Shown in pieces: positions 37,068 to 45,308 of a stretch of DNA of 64,000 nt; within the stretch, counting starts at the first letter, position 1, and every line of letters begins with the position of its first letter. Below the pieces are notes generated by a model, which saw only the letters and a program-made list of their open reading frames with translations, did not search any database and had not been told where the DNA came from. Source of the stretch: Oscillospiraceae bacterium (GTDB lineage: Bacteria > Bacillota > Clostridia > Oscillospirales > Oscillospiraceae). A program made the translations under genes and the position numbers. The stretch spans positions 62,001-126,000 of the forward strand of contig SVKV01000002.1 in the NCBI GenBank assembly GCA_015068305.1, read 5' to 3'.

Positions 37068-37769
37068 ATGACGCAGCGGATACAGAAAATACTCTCCGCC
37101 CGGGGCCTTTGCTCCCGGCGGAGGGCGGAGGAACTGATACTGGCAGGCCGGGTTACCTGCAACGGCGCAGTTGCAAAGCTGGGCGATACTGCCGATCCGG
37201 AATTGGATGAAATCAAAGTGGATGGGAAACTGCTTCCCTCCGCTTCCGGATATGTGTACATTATGCTGAATAAACCCCGGGGCTATGTGACCACCCTTTC
37301 CGACGAAAAGGGTAGACCCAACGCAGCCCAGCTCATTGACTGCGGAACCCGGGTCTATCCGGTGGGACGGCTGGATATGGATTCCGAGGGGCTTCTGCTC
37401 TTTACCAACGACGGAGAATTTGCCAACCGGCTTATGCACCCGAAGCATGAGGTGGATAAGACCTACCGGGTGCTGGTGGCGGGATATTCGGAAGAGAAGC
37501 TTGAAAAGCTGAAGCAGCCCATTGAACTGGACGGCTACCGGATCAGAACCCCCGGCATCAAACTGCTGCGCACCCGGGAAAAAGGCCAGGCCCAGCTGCT
37601 GGTGACCATCCATGAGGGGCGGAACCGGCAGGTCAGAAGAATGTGCGATGCCGCCGGGATGAAGGTGCTGCGGCTGCAGCGGATTTCTGAGGGAAGCGTG
37701 AAACTCGGCGATCTGGAATTGGGCAAATGGCGGCATCTGACCCAGGAAGAATTGGCATATCTGAAATAA
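37068..37769 (+). CDS. rluB: 23S rRNA pseudouridine synthase, RluB/RsuA family
   Basis: The 233-residue protein has an N-terminal S4 RNA-binding domain (R-I-Q-K-I-L-S-A-R-G-L-C-S-R-R-R-A-E near residue 4) and the synthase signature V-G-R-L-D-M-D-S-E-G-L-L-L-F-T-N-D-G with the catalytic Asp near 104. It isomerises a uridine in 23S rRNA helix 89 (RluB) or a related site. The gene starts one base after the dacB-type gene ends. Confidence 0.93.
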   Translation: MTQRIQKILSARGLCSRRRAEELILAGRVTCNGAVAKLGDTADPELDEIKVDGKLLPSASGYVYIMLNKPRGYVTTLSDEKGRPNAAQLIDCGTRVYPVGRLDMDSEGLLLFTNDGEFANRLMHPKHEVDKTYRVLVAGYSEEKLEKLKQPIELDGYRIRTPGIKLLRTREKGQAQLLVTIHEGRNRQVRRMCDAAGMKVLRLQRISEGSVKLGDLELGKWRHLTQEELAYLK

Positions 37770-37793
37770 TTTTGAAAGAAATCCTTCATGCTC

Positions 37794-37822
37794 TTGCAAA
37801 TGACCGGGGATTTTGTTAGTAT
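37794..37822 (+). promoter_or_regulatory. Promoter of the RpiR-type regulator gene
   Basis: -35 TTGCAA (37794-37799), 17-base spacer, -10 TAGTAT (37817-37822). Confidence 0.6.
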
Positions 37823-37858
37823 GGATGCAAAGAAATCTGCATTTGCAGGGAGGTAGCT

Positions 37859-38728
37859 ATGAGTACCGATATTTTAGCGCTGTTCCAGGAACGGCAGGGA
37901 GACTTTTCCAAGGGCCAGCGGCGGATCGCCCAGTACATCACGGAGTCCTATGACAAGGCTGCCTTCATGACAGCAAATAAATTGGGCAGGACTGTGGGAG
38001 TATCCGAGTCCACAGTGGTCCGTTTTGCGGTGGACTTGGGCTTCGACGGCTACCCCAGCATGCAGAAGGCCATGCAGGAGATGGTTCTGAACCGGCTGAC
38101 TTCCGTGCAGCGGCTGGAGGTGGCCAATGACCGGATCGGCAACCAGGATGTGGTTTCCATGGTCATCCAGTCGGATATGGAGAAGCTGCGCCGGACCGCA
38201 GAAACCGTGGACCGGGAGGAATTCCAGGCTGCAGTCAATGCCATTCTGAATGCCAAGCGGGTATACATCATCGGTGTACGCAGTGTGGCGCCTCTGGCAA
38301 ATTTCCTGGGATACTATTTGAATTATATGTTCAACAATGTGCGCATCGTCACTGCCTCCGGAACCAGCGAAATGTTCGAGCAGGTGGTTGGCGTAAACCG
38401 GGAGGACGTGGTGATTGCATTCAGCTTTCCCCGGTATTCTTCCGCTACATTGAAGGCAGCCCAGTACTGCCGCACCACCGGTGCCAATGTGATCGCCATC
38501 ACCGATAACCGGGAGTCCCCTCTGGCAAAGGCCTCCGACCATGTGATCTGTGCCAAGAGCGATATGGTCAGCCTGGTTGACAGTTTGGTTGCGCCATTGA
38601 GTGTTGTGAACGCGCTGATCGTGGCGGTGGCAGCCAAGCGGGAAAAGGAACTGCACCGGACCTTTGATGCCCTGGAGCGGATCTGGGATCAGTACCATGT
38701 GTATGAAAAGCGGGATGATAAGAAATGA
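37859..38728 (+). CDS. MurR/RpiR family transcriptional regulator
   Basis: The 289-residue protein has an N-terminal RpiR helix-turn-helix (K-G-Q-R-R-I-A-Q-Y-I near residue 18; V-G-V-S-E-S-T-V-V-R-F-A near 46) and a C-terminal SIS domain (R-V-Y-I-I-G-V-R-S near 134, V-I-A-F-S-F-P-R-Y-S near 183) that binds a sugar phosphate. No sugar gene is adjacent; the next gene is an FAD oxidoreductase with a four-base overlap. The ligand cannot be told. GGGAGGT precedes the ATG. Confidence 0.9.
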   Translation: MSTDILALFQERQGDFSKGQRRIAQYITESYDKAAFMTANKLGRTVGVSESTVVRFAVDLGFDGYPSMQKAMQEMVLNRLTSVQRLEVANDRIGNQDVVSMVIQSDMEKLRRTAETVDREEFQAAVNAILNAKRVYIIGVRSVAPLANFLGYYLNYMFNNVRIVTASGTSEMFEQVVGVNREDVVIAFSFPRYSSATLKAAQYCRTTGANVIAITDNRESPLAKASDHVICAKSDMVSLVDSLVAPLSVVNALIVAVAAKREKELHRTFDALERIWDQYHVYEKRDDKK

Positions 38729-39939
38729 AATATGATGTGATCGTCATTGGCGGCGGTCCTGCCGGTATGTTTGCGGCCATCACCGCGGCGAAGCAGGGAA
38801 GAAGTGTCATGCTGCTGGAGCGGAATGACCGGCTGGGAAAGAAACTGCTGATCACTGGAAAAGGCCGCTGCAATGTGACCAACAATTGCTCCGAACAGGA
38901 GATACTGCAGAACATTCCCCGGAACGGCCGGTTTTTGTACAGCGCCATGACCGCATTTCCCCCGAAAGCCATCATGGATTTCCTGGAAGCGGCCGGCTGT
39001 GAACTCAAGACAGAACGGGGTAACCGGGTGTTCCCGGTCAGCGACAAGGCCCAGTCCGTGCTGGATGCGCTGAAAAATGAGATGCGCCGCGCCGGCGTCG
39101 TGGTCCGCACCGGACGGGTAAAGGAAATTCTGACGGAAAACGGTGCAGTCTGCGGCGTTGCCACAGATAAAGAACGGTTTGATGCCAATTCTGTCATACT
39201 GGCCACCGGCGGTGTCAGCTATCCCACCACCGGTTCCACCGGTGACGGTTATGCCATGGCTAAGACTTTGGGCCACACCGTTGTGGAGCCCCAGGGAAGT
39301 TTGGTGCCCCTGGAAACAGCCGGAACCGACTGCCCCGATATGCAGGGACTTTCCCTGCGGAATGTGGGCGTGAAGCTTCTCAATGCCAAGGGAAAGGCGC
39401 TGTATAAAGATTTTGGTGAGCTGCTGTTTACCCATTTCGGTGTATCCGGCCCCACGGTGCTCTCTGCCAGCTGTCATCTGAAGGGCGATGGCTGCCGTCT
39501 TGTGATCGATCTGAAGCCTGCGCTGGATGAGGGAAAGCTCAATGACCGGATCCTACGGGACTTGGAAATGTACCAGAACCGGGCCATGGAGAATGCACTG
39601 ACGGATCTGCTGCCCCGCAGCATGATCCCGGTGGTGCTGCGCCGGCTGGAAATCGAACCTGCCATGCAGGCAAATTCCCTTACCAAGCAAAAGCGCAGAG
39701 CCCTTGTGGAGCTTTTGAAGGCCTTCGACCTGGAAATCACCGGAAAACGGCCGGTGGCAGAGGCCATTATCACCTCCGGCGGTATCAAAACAGGGGAAAT
39801 TGACCCCAAAACCATGGAGTCCAAAAAGGTACCTGGGCTCTATTTTGCAGGGGAGATCATCGACTGTGATGCCTATACCGGCGGATTCAACCTGCAGATT
39901 GCCTGGGCTACGGCCTATGCGGCGGGTCTGTCCGTGTAA
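38725..39939 (+). CDS. FAD-dependent oxidoreductase, HI0933/BaiN family
   Basis: The 404-residue flavoprotein begins with a Rossmann FAD site D-V-I-V-I-G-G-G-P-A-G-M and has the family motifs L-L-I-T-G-K-G-R-C-N-V-T-N near residue 47, A-T-G-G-V-S-Y-P-T-T-G-S-T-G near 155 and the C-terminal F-A-G-E-I-I-D-C-D-A-Y-T-G-G-F-N-L-Q. Members have been linked to bile-acid reduction (BaiN) and rRNA maturation, with true substrates unclear. Co-translated with the RpiR regulator. Confidence 0.88.
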   Translation: MKYDVIVIGGGPAGMFAAITAAKQGRSVMLLERNDRLGKKLLITGKGRCNVTNNCSEQEILQNIPRNGRFLYSAMTAFPPKAIMDFLEAAGCELKTERGNRVFPVSDKAQSVLDALKNEMRRAGVVVRTGRVKEILTENGAVCGVATDKERFDANSVILATGGVSYPTTGSTGDGYAMAKTLGHTVVEPQGSLVPLETAGTDCPDMQGLSLRNVGVKLLNAKGKALYKDFGELLFTHFGVSGPTVLSASCHLKGDGCRLVIDLKPALDEGKLNDRILRDLEMYQNRAMENALTDLLPRSMIPVVLRRLEIEPAMQANSLTKQKRRALVELLKAFDLEITGKRPVAEAIITSGGIKTGEIDPKTMESKKVPGLYFAGEIIDCDAYTGGFNLQIAWATAYAAGLSV

Positions 39940-39948
39940 AAACAAGCA

Positions 39949-39977
39949 TTGACAAACAGACAGAGTTATACTAAAAT
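39949..39977 (+). promoter_or_regulatory. Promoter of acpP
   Basis: -35 TTGACA (39949-39954), 17-base spacer, -10 TAAAAT (39972-39977). Confidence 0.85.
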
Positions 39978-40017
39978 ACATGAGTATAGTGCTAAAAATA
40001 AATGGAGGGACTTAACT

Positions 40018-40239
40018 ATGTACGAAAAACTGGTTAACTACGCTGCCAAACAGCTGGAGCTGGATGCATCTGAAATCACCCCCGACAGCACCTTTGAGAG
40101 CCTGGGCATCGACTCCCTGGACATCGTCGAGATGATCATGGATCTGGAAAGCGAGCTGGGTGTGGAACTGGAAATGGAAGATCAGAAGATCGCCACCTTC
40201 CAGGAGCTGGCCGATTTCATCGAGTCCAAGCTGAACTAA
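40018..40239 (+). CDS. acpP: Acyl carrier protein
   Basis: The 73-residue acidic four-helix protein carries the phosphopantetheine serine in G-I-D-S-L-D near residue 38, the standard site. It holds growing acyl chains in fatty acid synthesis. The ATG at 40018 has GGAGGG eight bases upstream; the open frame upstream of it is not real. It stands apart from other fab genes, with its own promoter. Confidence 0.95.
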   Translation: MYEKLVNYAAKQLELDASEITPDSTFESLGIDSLDIVEMIMDLESELGVELEMEDQKIATFQELADFIESKLN

Positions 40240-40263
40240 TCAAAAGAGAATAACCTTGTTATG

Positions 40264-40570
40264 GCGGACCGGCTTATAACAAGGTCGCACTAGTCGGGGA
40301 GTTAGCGGTGCCCTATGCCTGCAATCCGCTACAGCAGGGATGAATTCCCACACCCGGGCTTGTTTTGAGTATTGACGGCACCTGTAAGCGGTGTTGAGAA
40401 GCTGGTCTGACGCAACGAGATCCCATGAACCATGTCAGGTGGGGAACCAAGCAGCATTAAGTGGATCTTCTCGTGTGCCGTCGGGTTGCCGGTTTTGAGC
40501 TGGCTGCATGTGTTTCGGGTACTCATCAGGTTCAAATGTGGGTGTGCGATCTTGTTATGAGCCGGTCTGT
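40264..40570 (+). ncRNA. ffs: Signal recognition particle RNA, large bacterial type
   Basis: The sequence has the Alu-domain signature (ggggagttagcggtgccct, then gcaatccgct) near 40297-40332 and the conserved helix 8 region with catgtcaggt and aagcagcattaagtgg near 40432-40462. The ends pair over more than 20 bases (gaccggcttataacaaggtc near 40267 with its complement ending near 40568), and a run of T follows. Length about 305 fits the Bacillus/Clostridia large form. It pairs with Ffh to target proteins to the membrane. Confidence 0.93.
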
Positions 40571-40588
40571 TTTTTGAAAGGAAATCCT

Positions 40589-40846
40589 ATGAAGAAGATC
40601 ATTGCGGTTTTGCTGGTGGCGGTGATTGGGCTGTCATTGGCGCTGTTTACTGTCGGTTGCAACAAGCAGATGGTGGATCTGACCTATTCCTATGAACGGG
40701 CGATTATTTGCCTGCCCAACGGCGAAATCGTGGAGGGCAGAGTGTCCAGCTGGACAGATTTTGAAGATGGCGACCAGATCCAGGTGAAAATCGACGGCAA
40801 GACCTATCTTGTCCACAGCTCCAATGTGGTGCTGATTTCTGACTGA
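40589..40846 (+). CDS. Small putative lipoprotein
   Basis: The 85-residue protein starts with a hydrophobic signal (M-K-K-I-I-A-V-L-L-V-A-V-I-G-L-S-L) ending in a lipobox-like F-T-V-G-C, so it is likely lipid-anchored. The mature part is about 62 residues with G-E-I-V-E-G-R-V and Y-L-V-H-S-S-N-V-V-L-I, a small beta-type domain. GAAAGGAAA precedes the ATG at 40589. It sits between the SRP RNA and dnaX; no function is known. Confidence 0.7.
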   Translation: MKKIIAVLLVAVIGLSLALFTVGCNKQMVDLTYSYERAIICLPNGEIVEGRVSSWTDFEDGDQIQVKIDGKTYLVHSSNVVLISD

Positions 40847-40867
40847 TTTTGAAAGGAGGGGACGATC

Positions 40868-42505
40868 ATGTCCGCCTATCAGGCTTTATACCGGAAATAC
40901 CGTCCCCAGACCTTTGACGATGTGGTGGGGCAGCTGGCTGTGACCCAGACGCTGAAAACACAGCTCATCACCGATAAAATGAGCCATGCCTATCTCTTTA
41001 CCGGCTCCCGGGGTACCGGCAAAACCAGCTGCGCCAAGATTTTAAGCAAGGCAGTCAACTGCTTGAATCCGGAGAACGGCAATCCCTGCAACCGGTGCAG
41101 CGCCTGCCGGAGCATCGACGAGGGCTCCTGCATGGATGTGCTGGAAATCGACGCAGCCTCCAACAACGGCGTGGACCATGTCCGGGACCTGCGGGATGAT
41201 GCGGTGTATACGCCTTCTCAGGTGCGAAAGCGTGTGTACATCATCGATGAGGTCCACATGCTGTCTATCTCGGCCTTCAATGCCCTCTTGAAGATTATTG
41301 AAGAGCCTCCGGAGCATCTGCTTTTCATCCTTGCAACCACGGAACTGCATAAGGTTCCGGCAACCATTCTTTCCCGGTGCCAGCGGTTTTCTTTCCGCCG
41401 GATCTCCCAGGAGGACATTGCGGCAAGGCTGCAATATGTTGCCTACCAGGAAAATATCGATATGGACGAGTCTGCGGCCCGGGTCCTTTCCCGGCTGGCA
41501 GACGGCGGTATGCGTGACGGCCTGAGTCTGCTGGACCAGGTGGCCTCTGCCACCACCGGTGAACTGACGGCGGATGCAGTTTATGCCTGCCTGGGCATTG
41601 CGGGCCAGCAGCGGTGCGGGGAGATGATGGGCTACATTGCCGATCACGATACCAAGGGTGCCCTGCAGCTGTTTAACAGTCTTTATGCAGAAGGTAAGGA
41701 CCTGTCGGCGCTGCTGGATGAGCTTGCCTGTCTGACCCGGGATCTGATGGTAATCAAGACAGCTCCCGGAACCGGCATTGCCATGCTGTCCGGCGTGGCC
41801 TCTGACGGTGAGATCTCTTCTCTGAAAGACCGGTTCTCCACCGGGGAACTGGTGCGGATGATGGGTCTGCTGCAGGAGACCATGTCCGGCTTCACCAGAG
41901 CCTCCAGCAGGCGGCTGGATGCGGAGCTTTGCATTATGAATTTGTGCCAGCCGGAGCTTTCCCTGGATGCGGAAAGCCTTAATGCCCGGCTGACCCGGCT
42001 GGAAGACAGACTGAAAAGCGGCAGCTTTGTGGCAGTCGCTCCCGTCAAAGCGGAGAAGACACCGGTCCCGGAGGACCTGGATGACGAGCGCCCGCCGCTG
42101 CCCGGAGATGAAGATGCACCGCCTTCCGAGGATGCTCCGCCGGAGAAAAAGCCTGCCTCCAATTCCAATGCACCGGCCGGATTCTGGACGGATCTGATGA
42201 GCGCATCACGGAAGGAATTGAAGCCCCCGGCTTCCGGCTTCTTTGTGGCAGCTCAGAATTCCCCTCTGCGGGGTGCGCTGAAGGGAGATACGCTGGAGCT
42301 TCGGTGTCTGAATACCTTCGTTGCGGATACGGTCAACCGGCCCCAGATTCTGGAAGTGGTTACGATCAAGGCATCGGCCCTTTTGGGACGGCCCGTGAAG
42401 GTGGTTGTGGTGGATATGTCTGCCAAACCTGCAAACAATCCCCAGATGGAGAAGCTGCTGAATTTTGGCAGAGCCCATTCGGATGTAATAAAAATCAAAG
42501 AATGA
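40868..42505 (+). CDS. dnaX: DNA polymerase III subunits gamma/tau
   Basis: The 545-residue clamp-loader ATPase has Walker A G-S-R-G-T-G-K-T near residue 46, a zinc module with four Cys (C-L-N-P-E-N-G-N-P-C-N-R-C-S-A-C, about 63-78), Walker B V-Y-I-I-D-E-V-H-M near 124 and sensor 1 F-I-L-A-T-T-E. A Pro/Glu-rich linker (about 395-435) leads to a C-terminal domain. dnaX-ybaB-recR is a conserved order and is followed here. AAAGGAGG precedes the ATG. Confidence 0.96.
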   Translation: MSAYQALYRKYRPQTFDDVVGQLAVTQTLKTQLITDKMSHAYLFTGSRGTGKTSCAKILSKAVNCLNPENGNPCNRCSACRSIDEGSCMDVLEIDAASNNGVDHVRDLRDDAVYTPSQVRKRVYIIDEVHMLSISAFNALLKIIEEPPEHLLFILATTELHKVPATILSRCQRFSFRRISQEDIAARLQYVAYQENIDMDESAARVLSRLADGGMRDGLSLLDQVASATTGELTADAVYACLGIAGQQRCGEMMGYIADHDTKGALQLFNSLYAEGKDLSALLDELACLTRDLMVIKTAPGTGIAMLSGVASDGEISSLKDRFSTGELVRMMGLLQETMSGFTRASSRRLDAELCIMNLCQPELSLDAESLNARLTRLEDRLKSGSFVAVAPVKAEKTPVPEDLDDERPPLPGDEDAPPSEDAPPEKKPASNSNAPAGFWTDLMSASRKELKPPASGFFVAAQNSPLRGALKGDTLELRCLNTFVADTVNRPQILEVVTIKASALLGRPVKVVVVDMSAKPANNPQMEKLLNFGRAHSDVIKIKE

Positions 42506-42526
42506 TCATATAAGGAGAATTTTGTT

Positions 42527-42871
42527 ATGGCAAAAGGTGGATTTCGGGGTATGCCCGGCGGCATGAACCAGGCCGCAATGATGAAGCAGGCACAGAAGCT
42601 GCAGCAGGAAATGATGCGGATGCAGCAGGAGCAGGAGAGCAAGACCTTCGTGGCAAAGGCCGGCGGCGGTATGGTTTCCGCAACGGTCAACGGCAAGCAT
42701 GAGCTGGTTGGTCTGGAGATCAATCCCGAGGCTGTGGATCCCGATGATGTGGAAATGCTGCAGGACATGGTCATGGCTGCTGTGAATGAGGCCATGCGTA
42801 CTGCGGACAATGAAGCTGCCAACAATATGTCCCGGCTCACCGGCGGCATGAATCTGGGCGGCCTGTTCTAA
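42527..42871 (+). CDS. ybaB: YbaB/EbfC nucleoid-associated protein
   Basis: The 114-residue protein has a long helix rich in Met and Gln (M-M-K-Q-A-Q-K-L-Q-Q-E-M-M-R-M-Q-Q-E-Q) followed by the small beta sheet (V-A-K-A-G-G-G-M-V-S-A-T-V-N-G) of the family. It binds DNA as a tweezer-shaped dimer. It sits between dnaX and recR. AAGGAG lies before the ATG. Confidence 0.95.
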   Translation: MAKGGFRGMPGGMNQAAMMKQAQKLQQEMMRMQQEQESKTFVAKAGGGMVSATVNGKHELVGLEINPEAVDPDDVEMLQDMVMAAVNEAMRTADNEAANNMSRLTGGMNLGGLF

Positions 42872-42885
42872 GCTGAGGGAGAATT

Positions 42886-43485
42886 ATGCAGTATTTTCCC
42901 GCAGCGCTGCAGAATCTGGCGGATCAGTTTGCCCGGCTGCCCGGCATCGGCGGTAAAACTGCCCAGCGGCTTGCGTTCCATGTGCTGGGACTGCCGGAGG
43001 AATCTGCCCAAGCCTTTGCAGATGCAATTATGGAAGCAAAGCGGTCCGTCCACACCTGCCCGGTGTGCCAGAATCTGACGGATCGGGAGCTTTGCCCCAT
43101 CTGCGATGACGGCATGCGCGACCACGGTGTGATCTGCGTGGTGGCGGAGCCCAAGGATGTGATTGCCATGGAGCGGAGCAGAGAATTCCGCGGCGTCTAC
43201 CATGTGCTCCACGGCGTGATTTCCCCCTTGAACCACGTGACCCAGGATGACATCAAGATCAAAGAGCTTCTGATGCGCGTGGGCAGGGAAGAGGTCCGGG
43301 AGGTCATCATGGCCACCAATCCGGATACGGAAGGCGAGGCAACTGCCATGTATATTTCCCGGCTGTTGCGGCCCATGGAGGTCAAGGTGACCCGGCTTGC
43401 CTACGGCGTTCCGGTGGGAAGCCAGCTGGAATATGCCGACGAGGTAACATTAAGCCGTGCCCTGGAGGGCAGACAGGAAATCTGA
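42886..43485 (+). CDS. recR: Recombination mediator protein RecR
   Basis: The 199-residue protein has a helix-hairpin-helix (L-P-G-I-G-G-K-T-A-Q-R near residue 18), a four-Cys zinc finger (C-P-V-C ... C-P-I-C, about 57-72), a Toprim domain and the C-terminal G-V-P-V-G-S-Q-L-E-Y-A-D motif. With RecO and RecF it loads RecA on gapped DNA. A ribosome binding site GAGGGAG precedes the ATG. Confidence 0.96.
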   Translation: MQYFPAALQNLADQFARLPGIGGKTAQRLAFHVLGLPEESAQAFADAIMEAKRSVHTCPVCQNLTDRELCPICDDGMRDHGVICVVAEPKDVIAMERSREFRGVYHVLHGVISPLNHVTQDDIKIKELLMRVGREEVREVIMATNPDTEGEATAMYISRLLRPMEVKVTRLAYGVPVGSQLEYADEVTLSRALEGRQEI

Positions 43486-43489
43486 TTAT

Positions 43490-43521
43490 AAAAGAGGTGC
43501 TTGTGGTGAGCACCTCTTTTT
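43490..43521 (+). terminator. Terminator of the dnaX-ybaB-recR operon
   Basis: Stem aaaagaggtgct/agcacctctttt with a seven-base loop and T-run, five bases after recR. Confidence 0.9.
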
Positions 43522-43544
43522 GTTATACTGGAAGTGAGGGGGGG

Positions 43545-44300
43545 ATGACCGTGACTCATGAACCATATAAAAGAATCCTGCCGGAAGCGGATACGGCGGT
43601 GCTGTTCATCCACGGCATTGTGGGCACGCCCAATCATTTCCGGGACCTGATCGGACTTGAGGAACTGGTACCGGAAAACTGGTCCGTGCATAACATCCTT
43701 CTGGAGGGCCACGGGGGCAGTGTGGAGGATTTTTCGGCTTCCTCCATGGAAAAGTGGAAAGCAGGTGTCCAATCTGCCTTCGGAGAGCTGGCCCGGACCC
43801 ATGACCGGGTGATGGTCGTGGGGCACTCCATGGGAACCCTCTTTGCCCTTCAGCTTGGGGTCGAATTTCTGGATAAAATTCCTCAGCTGTTCCTGCTGGC
43901 GGTGCCTCTGCGGCCCGGGGTCCGGCTGGGGATGGCGTGGGATTGCCTGCGGATGGCATTTGGAAAGCTGCCGGAGGATCATGTGCTCTGGAAAGCGGCC
44001 GGCGTCACGACCACCCGGAAAATCTGGAAATATCTGGGCTGGATTCCCCGGTTTCTGGAACTTTTTCGGGAGATATCCCATACCGAGAGAATTTTGATGG
44101 ATCTGAAGGTGCCCTGTGTTGCATATCAGTCCCTAAAGGATGAACTGGTGCGTAACTCTGCCGGAAAGGTTCTGGAGCGCAGCGGTACGATGGAAGTACG
44201 CAATCTTGACAACTCCACCCACTATTACTATGCACCGGAAGAGCGGCAGCGGGTGCAGCAGGATTTTGCCAATTGCATCACGAAAATATCCCACGATTGA
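43545..44300 (+). CDS. Alpha/beta hydrolase, carboxylesterase-like
   Basis: The 251-residue protein shows an alpha/beta-hydrolase core with an oxyanion segment F-I-H-G-I-V-G-T-P-N near residue 20 and the nucleophile elbow V-V-G-H-S-M-G near 86. A His-containing T-H-Y-Y-Y near the end could be the catalytic His. It resembles thermostable carboxylesterases and monoacylglycerol lipases; the substrate is unknown. The ATG at 43545 follows a G-rich site GAGGGGGG; a GTG two codons on is an alternative. It overlaps a shared terminator with the convergent EamA gene. Confidence 0.82.
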   Translation: MTVTHEPYKRILPEADTAVLFIHGIVGTPNHFRDLIGLEELVPENWSVHNILLEGHGGSVEDFSASSMEKWKAGVQSAFGELARTHDRVMVVGHSMGTLFALQLGVEFLDKIPQLFLLAVPLRPGVRLGMAWDCLRMAFGKLPEDHVLWKAAGVTTTRKIWKYLGWIPRFLELFREISHTERILMDLKVPCVAYQSLKDELVRNSAGKVLERSGTMEVRNLDNSTHYYYAPEERQRVQQDFANCITKISHD

Positions 44301-44318
44301 CATCAATCGTGGGATTTC
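44287..44318. terminator. Shared terminator of the hydrolase and EamA genes
   Basis: Stem atcccacgatt/aatcgtgggat with loop gacatc overlaps the ends of both convergent genes. Confidence 0.8.
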
Positions 44319-45187
44319 TTCATTGGGATTTGGGACAGCACCACAGCAGAGAACACCAATACACAGCCGGTCAGTTCCCAGCCGGTCATGGATTCCTTCA
44401 GCAGCAGCCATCCGAAAAGAGCGGCATATACGGACTCCAGACTCATAATGAGGGATGCCGGAGTGGGATCCAGATGCTTCTGGCCGATGATTTGCAGAGA
44501 GTAAGCAACACCCATGGAAAGGATGCCGGCATAACCGATGGGAAGCCAGCAGGCGAGGATGTTCGGAATCTCCGGCTTTTCGGCAGCAAACATGAATACA
44601 GCCGAGATCAGTCCGCAGACCAGAGCCTGAATGCAGTTGAGCCGCAGCCCGTCCAGACTGCCGGCAAGCCGGTCCACCAGCAGAATCTGCACCGCAAAGC
44701 CCAGTGCGCCGCCCAGCATCAAAATATCACCGATGTTGATGCCGGTGTCGCCCATACAGCTTAAAAGATACAGTCCGGCCACCGCAATGGCCACACTGAT
44801 CCAGGAAGCAGGGGAGGGCCGTTTTCCCAGGAAAACACCCAGAATCGGCACCAGGACGATATACATGGCAGTGATGAAGCCTGCTTTTCCGGCGGTAGTA
44901 TAGACCAGTCCGATCTGCTGCAGTCCCGCTGCTGCAAACAGTGCCGTACCACAGACCAGACCTGTTTTCCACAGCTGCGGATTATTCCAGTTGGAAATGT
45001 ATTTCTTTTTATCACGTTCAAATATAAAAATAACCGGCACCAGAAATACAGCACCCAGGCAGCACCGGACTGCCTGAAAGGTCATGGGACCGATGTGGTC
45101 CATGCCCACACTCTGGGCAATGAAGGCGGAGCCCCAGATGACCGTTGCGGCCATCAGAGCAAGAATACCCTGGATTCTCTTTCTCAT
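44303..45187 (-). CDS. EamA/DMT-family transporter
   Basis: The 294-residue protein has ten predicted spans in two EamA repeats (V-I-W-G-S-A-F-I-A-Q near residue 17; L-E-S-V-Y-A-A-L-F-G-W near 255), as in drug/metabolite exporters. The ATG at 45187 has GGTGAT upstream; frame extension to 45322 has no start signals. The promoter TTGCGC-17-TATATT lies on the minus strand just before it (near 45230-45202), back to back with the pepF promoter. Confidence 0.88.
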   Translation of the reverse strand: MRKRIQGILALMAATVIWGSAFIAQSVGMDHIGPMTFQAVRCCLGAVFLVPVIFIFERDKKKYISNWNNPQLWKTGLVCGTALFAAAGLQQIGLVYTTAGKAGFITAMYIVLVPILGVFLGKRPSPASWISVAIAVAGLYLLSCMGDTGINIGDILMLGGALGFAVQILLVDRLAGSLDGLRLNCIQALVCGLISAVFMFAAEKPEIPNILACWLPIGYAGILSMGVAYSLQIIGQKHLDPTPASLIMSLESVYAALFGWLLLKESMTGWELTGCVLVFSAVVLSQIPMKKSHD

Positions 45188-45245
45188 TGTAATCACCATG
45201 GGAGAATATATCACATTTTGTGCGGTTGCGCAAGCAATCATGAGA

Positions 45246-45273
45246 TTGCATTTTCCCAAGTGTGTGGTATAAT
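45246..45273 (+). promoter_or_regulatory. Promoter of pepF
   Basis: -35 TTGCAT (45246-45251), 16-base spacer, consensus -10 TATAAT (45268-45273). Confidence 0.75.
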
Positions 45274-45308
45274 ACAGAAAGACATTGATACACTGGAGGT
45301 AAACACCA